This document shows, one piece after another, positions 60,618-64,000 of a stretch of 64,000 bases of DNA. Under the pieces are notes generated by a model, which had not been told where the DNA came from, made no database searches, and saw nothing but the letters and a program-made list of their open reading frames with translations. Source of the stretch: Pseudomonadota bacterium (GTDB taxonomy: Bacteria; Pseudomonadota; Gammaproteobacteria; Burkholderiales; Thiobacillaceae); the NCBI GenBank assembly GCA_021811235.1, contig JAJZPG010000013.1:1-64000 (forward strand). The letters are read 5' to 3'. The position numbers were made by a program, and so were the translations under genes. Numbering within the stretch: the first letter of the stretch is position 1; every line of letters begins with the position of its first letter.

Positions 60618-61037
60618 ATGCCCTCCACGCCCGCCAAGACCCTGGAAACCTTCGCCAATCCCAAACCGGGACGCGACTTCCATATCCACATGGAAGTCCC
60701 TGAATTCACGTGCCTTTGCCCCAAGACCGGGCAGCCCGACTTCGCCACGCTCATCCTCGACTACATCCCCGACAAGAGCTGTGTCGAACTCAAGAGCCTG
60801 AAGCTCTACATGTGGAGCTTCCGCGAGGAAGGGCATTTTCATGAAGATGTGACCAACCGCATCCTCGATGATCTGGTCAAAGCAACCAAACCCCGCTACA
60901 TGCGGCTGACCGCCAAGTTCTACGTGCGTGGCGGCATCTTCACCAACGTCGTCGCCGAGCACCGCAAGAAGGGCTGGCAGCCGGCGCCGCGCGTCGACCT
61001 CATGCAGTTCGAACACCAGTCGAACACACGCGGATAA
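60618..61037 (+). CDS. queF: NADPH-dependent 7-cyano-7-deazaguanine reductase
   Basis: 139 residues, the short (unimodular) form. Catalytic segments: [17 protein letters not shown] with the nucleophilic Cys, and the family [30 protein letters not shown] motif. It reduces preQ0 to preQ1 in queuosine synthesis. The stop codon TAA (61035-61037) coincides with a target-site duplication of a short inverted-repeat element, so the element abuts the gene exactly. No riboswitch structure was identified upstream. ATG 60618 chosen over an upstream in-frame ATG at 60546. Confidence 0.96.
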   Translation: MPSTPAKTLETFANPKPGRDFHIHMEVPEFTCLCPKTGQPDFATLILDYIPDKSCVELKSLKLYMWSFREEGHFHEDVTNRILDDLVKATKPRYMRLTAKFYVRGGIFTNVVAEHRKKGWQPAPRVDLMQFEHQSNTRG

Positions 61038-61410
61038 GGGCCTGATAATGCTGATTTTTCACCTGCGTTGCCGCGAGAAAGCGATGGATGCAAGGCGCGT
61101 CGCGCCGGCAAGGGCCATCCCTTGCCAAGCGGCGCAACGCTGCAGGCGCGCTTTCTCGCGGCAACCCGCAGAGACGGGGCCGCTTCGGGCGCATTCCTTT
61201 GTCGCGAGCCGCTTACAGTGCCAGCACTGCGGCGCGGCGCGCTTCGCGGAGCAGCGCCGGAGCGTGGGCAGCGAAGGCGAACACCGGCTCGCGTCGTACG
61301 TGAGCGGCGCTGCGACGGCTCGCTTCGCTGCCCAACTCCGCAGGGGCCACGCTACGTGGGCCATCCCGAAGCGGTCCCGTAGCAGGCGTGAAATCAGCAT
61401 TAACAGGCCC
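61038..61410. mobile_element. 373-bp MITE-like element with terminal inverted repeats
   Basis: The left terminus 61038-61066 (GGGCCTGATAATGCTGATTT onward) and the right terminus 61382-61410 (its inverse) match at 25 of 29 positions. TAA is directly repeated on both flanks (61035-61037 and 61411-61413). Inside is a second inverted pair, GCGTTGCCGCGAGAAAGCG near 61065 and its inverse near 61150. No intact transposase is encoded; 3-base duplications and GGG ends are compatible with IS5-type transposition, but the family is not established. It lies exactly between queF and the kinase gene. Confidence 0.8.
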
Positions 61411-61415
61411 TAACC

Positions 61416-62675
61416 TTGTTTTATCTCGGTATCGACTTCGGCACCTCGGGCGCGCGCACGTGCGTGATCGACGCCGACGGCGCGATCGTCGCCGCGGATG
61501 TGCGCGACTTCGGGACGCTGGAAGAGTACGAACGCGCCGGCATCTGGCGCGAGGCGCTGTGGGATCTGGTCGCCGCGCTGCCGCCCGCGATCCGCACCCG
61601 GCTGTCGGATATCGCACTCGACGGCACGTCGGGCACCGTGCTCGCCTGCGACGAGGAACTGAGTCCGCGCCATCCGCCGCTGCTCTACAACGACGACCGC
61701 GCGGTCGAAGAAGCCGCGCTGATCGCGAAAACGGCCACCGCCGGCCACCCAGCCGCCGCCGTCACCTCGGGCCTGGCCAAGGTGCTGTGGCTGAAAAAGC
61801 GCCTCGGCCTCACCGGCGCCCGCCTCTACCTCAACCAGGCCGACTGGCTGTCAGGCCTCCTGACCGGCCGCGTCGGCATGACCGACTACCACAACGCCCT
61901 CAAGCTGGGGCTCGACCTCGACACGCTGAAATGGCCGGCCTGGGTCGAGTACCTGGCCGACGTCGACTATCTGCCGGTGCCGATCGCGCCGGGCGCCCGG
62001 CTTGCCACGGTGTCGCGGCCGCGCGCACGCTACCTGGGCGTCTACCCCGGGTGCATGGTGCATGCCGGTACCACCGATTCGATCGCGGCCTTTCTCGCCG
62101 CCGGTGTCACCCGCAGCGGCGACGCCGTCACCTCGCTCGGCAGCACACTGGTGCTGAAGCTTCTGTCCGACACCCGGGTGGAATCGGTCGAGCACGGCGT
62201 CTACTCGCACTGGTTCGGCAGCCGCTGGCTGGCGGGCGGCGCCTCCAACGCCGGCGGCGCGGTGCTGCGGCAGTTCTTCGACGACCGCACGCTGGCCGCG
62301 CTGAGCGAAAACATCGATCCCGCCGTCGCCAGTCCGCTCGACTACCTGCCGTTGCCGAAACCGGGTGAGCGCTTCCCGGTCAACGATCCCACGCTGGCGC
62401 CACGCCTGACGCCGCGACCGGCCGACGACGCCGAATTCCTGCACGGTCTGCTGGAAAGCCTGGGCCGCATCGAGGCACGCGGCTATGCCCTGCTCGGCGA
62501 GCTCGGTGCCACGCCGGTGCAGCAGGTCGCAACCGCCGGCGGCGGTGCGCGCAATCCTGCATGGACAGCTATCCGCGGCCGCCTGCTGGGCGTGCCGGCG
62601 GCACCCGCCGCCCACACCGAAGCCGCCTACGGCGCCGCCCTGCTTGCGCGCGACGGCTCCCAGCGCTTCGCCTGA
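61416..62675 (+). CDS. FGGY-family carbohydrate kinase (xylulo-/ribulokinase-like)
   Basis: 419 residues, TTG start at 61416, only 5 bases after the inverted-repeat element; no ATG is available and an in-frame stop lies at 61401-61403. FGGY ATPase fold: N-terminal phosphate-1 motif FYLGIDFGTSGARTCVIDADG, ALDGTSGTVLACDE, and the C-terminal HAGTTDSIAAFLAAGVT, SLGSTLVLKLLS and ATAGGGARNPAWTAIRG. Shorter than typical xylulokinase (about 480), and similar to plant/cyanobacterial D-ribulose kinases. It probably phosphorylates a pentulose or similar sugar; the substrate is not fixed by the sequence. No sugar transporter or isomerase is nearby. Confidence 0.85.
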   Translation: MFYLGIDFGTSGARTCVIDADGAIVAADVRDFGTLEEYERAGIWREALWDLVAALPPAIRTRLSDIALDGTSGTVLACDEELSPRHPPLLYNDDRAVEEAALIAKTATAGHPAAAVTSGLAKVLWLKKRLGLTGARLYLNQADWLSGLLTGRVGMTDYHNALKLGLDLDTLKWPAWVEYLADVDYLPVPIAPGARLATVSRPRARYLGVYPGCMVHAGTTDSIAAFLAAGVTRSGDAVTSLGSTLVLKLLSDTRVESVEHGVYSHWFGSRWLAGGASNAGGAVLRQFFDDRTLAALSENIDPAVASPLDYLPLPKPGERFPVNDPTLAPRLTPRPADDAEFLHGLLESLGRIEARGYALLGELGATPVQQVATAGGGARNPAWTAIRGRLLGVPAAPAAHTEAAYGAALLARDGSQRFA

Positions 62676-62695
62676 GCCCGCGTCCGGGGGCGGAC

Positions 62696-62711
62696 TACGA
62701 CTAAAGTTGTA
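62696..62711. promoter_or_regulatory. 16-bp palindrome TACNACTWWAGTNGTA (response-regulator-like site)
   Basis: TACGACTAAAGTTGTA is a perfect TAC-N-ACT-N2-AGT-N-GTA dyad 105 bases before the amidase ATG. Such sites resemble those of LuxR/FixJ/NarL-type response regulators, from memory of the motif form. The regulator is not in the window. Confidence 0.5.
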
Positions 62712-62740
62712 TATCCATCCATGGGCGTTTGTCCTATGGT

Positions 62741-62800
62741 GGGGTGATTCACCGCGTCGCGGATGGGTTATCCCGTTTCGCCCCGCGGTGAATCCACCCC
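62741..62800. other. Long inverted repeat in the amidase leader
   Basis: GGGGTGATTCACCGCG (62741-62756) and GCGGTGAATCCACCCC (62785-62800) are inverted copies, with one extra base in the second. The right arm ends just before the GGGGAGA ribosome site of the amidase. Could be an operator or an RNA hairpin affecting translation. Confidence 0.55.
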
Positions 62801-62815
62801 GGGGAGACAACACCA

Positions 62816-63655
62816 ATGAAAATCCGCACTCACCGTCTGATGCGGGACGATGGTCGTGCCGGCGCCTATGTCGCCAGCCCTCATGCCGGCGGGCTCATTG
62901 CGCCGCGCTTCCTGGTGATCCATTACACCGCAGGCAGCAGCGCGGCCGGCACCATCGCCTGGTTCCGCAATCCCGCCTCGCGCGTGTCCGCCCATCTGGT
63001 CATCGCCCGCGACGGCAGCGTAACCCAGATGGTGCCGTTCAACCGCGAGGCCTGGCATGCCGGCCAGTCGCGCTGGGCGAATCTGTCCGGGCTCAACCAC
63101 CACAGCATCGGCATCGAGCTCGACAACGCCGGCCATCTGATCAGGAGCGGCGGCAAATGGGTCTCCCCGCTCACCCGCCGCAGCTATCCCGACAGCGAAG
63201 TCACCCTTGCCCCCCACAAGAACGATCCGCCCGGCGCCGCGCCCAGCGGGTGGCACGCCTATACGCCGGAGCAGATCGAGGCCACGCTGGCATGCGGCAT
63301 GGCGCTGGTCGCGCATTACGGGCTGGCCGACGTGCTGGGACACGACGACATCGCGCCGGGCCGCAAGCGCGATCCCGGGCCGGACTTTCCGCTGGAGTCG
63401 GTGCGCGCGCGCCTCATCGGGCGCAGCGACGACCATCCCGAGCACTACCGCACCACCGCACGACTCTACGTGCGGGACGGCCCCGGCCCGGGCTTCGCCG
63501 CCCTGCCGGGCACGCCGCTGCCGCCCGGGACCGAGGTCGAGGTGCTGGCGAAGAACGGGCTGTGGTGGCAGATCGACGTGCTCGGAGAAGTCAACGGCGT
63601 GATGGACATCGTCGGCTGGTCCCACAGCAAATACCTGGAGGCCGTCGATGTCTGA
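62816..63655 (+). CDS. N-acetylmuramoyl-L-alanine amidase (AmiD/AmpD type) with C-terminal SH3-like domain
   Basis: 279 residues. No signal peptide is visible at the N-terminus, so location is uncertain. The amidase_2 fold: FLVIHYTAGSSAAGTIAWF has the first zinc His, SAHLVIARDGSVTQMVPFNREAWHAG the second segment, NHHSIGIELDN the glutamate region, and VLGHDDIAPGRKRDPGPDFP the last zinc His and Lys/Asp. It cleaves the amide bond between muramic acid and L-Ala. The C-terminal 65 residues (YRTTARLYVRDGPGPGFAALPGTPLPPGTEVEVLAKNGLWWQID...GWSHSKYLE) are a bacterial SH3 domain that binds peptidoglycan. It overlaps the patatin gene by 8 bases. Confidence 0.88.
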   Translation: MKIRTHRLMRDDGRAGAYVASPHAGGLIAPRFLVIHYTAGSSAAGTIAWFRNPASRVSAHLVIARDGSVTQMVPFNREAWHAGQSRWANLSGLNHHSIGIELDNAGHLIRSGGKWVSPLTRRSYPDSEVTLAPHKNDPPGAAPSGWHAYTPEQIEATLACGMALVAHYGLADVLGHDDIAPGRKRDPGPDFPLESVRARLIGRSDDHPEHYRTTARLYVRDGPGPGFAALPGTPLPPGTEVEVLAKNGLWWQIDVLGEVNGVMDIVGWSHSKYLEAVDV

Positions 63656-64000
63656 GACGCCGACCTCGCTCGACTGGGACACCGTGCATGCGCGGGAACG
63701 CGCCGCCATCCGCGAACCCGACGGCCGCAACGACGGCCCCGACCGGCCGCTGACCGGGCTCGCTTTCTCCGGCGGCGGCATCCGCAGCGCCACCTTCAAT
63801 CTCGGCATCCTGCAGGCGTTGGCCGAACTGCGGCTGCTGCGGCAGTTCGACTACCTGTCGTGCGTGTCGGGCGGCGGCTACATCGGTGGCTGGCTGTCCG
63901 CCTTCATCCATCTCAAGTGCAACGGCCGCGTCGAGGACGCCGAACCGCAGCTGCATACCGGGGGCAGCGAAAACCCCGCGATCCGCTTCCTGCGCAGCTA
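63648..64000 (+). CDS. Patatin-like phospholipase, N-terminal part (cut by window end)
   Basis: 117 residues are visible and the gene continues. After a short polar leader (SETPTSLDWDTVHARERAAIREPDGRNDGPDRPL) comes the patatin fold: oxyanion hole LAFSGGGIRSATFNLGILQAL, then FDYLSCVSGGGYIGGWLSAF with the nucleophile Ser in CVSGGGY (the family G-x-S-x-G loosened). It resembles large bacterial patatins, which are lipid acyl hydrolases. ATG 63648 lies within the amidase gene; the 8-base overlap predicts co-translation. The catalytic Asp is outside the window. Confidence 0.88.
   Translation, partial: MSETPTSLDWDTVHARERAAIREPDGRNDGPDRPLTGLAFSGGGIRSATFNLGILQALAELRLLRQFDYLSCVSGGGYIGGWLSAFIHLKCNGRVEDAEPQLHTGGSENPAIRFLRS

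Overview
The window is a compact, G+C-rich bacterial chromosome segment, apparently from a flagellated betaproteobacterium. The evidence is the gene set and gene order: flhDC together with flhBAFG-fliA, scpAB next to an RluB-type synthase, yffB-dapE-prmB, and clpS-clpA. A TusA-DsrE2 sulfur-carrier pair and a group 3b (sulfhydrogenase-type) NiFe hydrogenase suggest a sulfur-oxidising relative of Thiobacillus. That placement is inference from gene content, not from a marker-gene comparison.

Layout. 1-1514: the end of an IS3-family element, a small secreted repeat protein and an AcfC-like periplasmic binding protein. 1581-6230: a four-gene MacAB/NodT-type tripartite efflux operon (minus strand). 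6484-13421: FGE-like protein, zinc-type diguanylate cyclase, FAD oxidoreductase, GNAT, UMF1-type MFS, Atm1-like ABC exporter and YffB. 13428-15459: dapE and prmB. 15464-17713: a receptor protein with a periplasmic binding domain, GGDEF and EAL. 17856-22371: the hydrogenase operon hyhB-hyhG-hyhS-hyhL plus its maturation protease. 22526-27718: MscS/CmpX-like membrane protein, TonB-dependent receptor, rluB, scpB, scpA. 27802-29476: a TetR regulator and tusA-dsrE2, linked by three copies of one operator motif. 29584-30183: an isolated gene of lower G+C with no recognised family. 30370-44209: lon, then the flagellar block motD, motC, fliA, flhG, flhF, flhA, flhB, motB, motA, a methyltransferase, flhC and flhD, all on the minus strand. 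44478-50162: manC, rfbD, rfbC, rfbA, rfbB and an EpsD-like foldase, supplying GDP-mannose and dTDP-rhamnose for an exopolysaccharide. 50163-50593: an intergenic region with a candidate small RNA. 50594-60522: coiled-coil secreted protein, clpA, clpS, tRNA-Ser(CGA), MltF-like transglycosylase, serS, smc. 60618-64000: queF, a MITE-like element, an FGGY kinase, and an amidase-patatin pair cut by the window end.

Most genes form tight operons with 4-base ATGA overlaps (efflux, hydrogenase, flhB-flhA, rhamnose genes). The most interesting unexplained signals are the three ACCGNNCGGTC operators of the TetR-tusA-dsrE2 locus, a 373-bp inverted-repeat element inserted exactly at the queF stop codon, a candidate small RNA with a CUCCUCCUCCU loop, a sigma-32-like promoter for lon that overlaps the motD stop codon, a perfect inverted repeat upstream of flhDC, and a FixJ/NarL-like palindrome upstream of the amidase-patatin pair. 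No CRISPR array, prophage or replication origin was seen.
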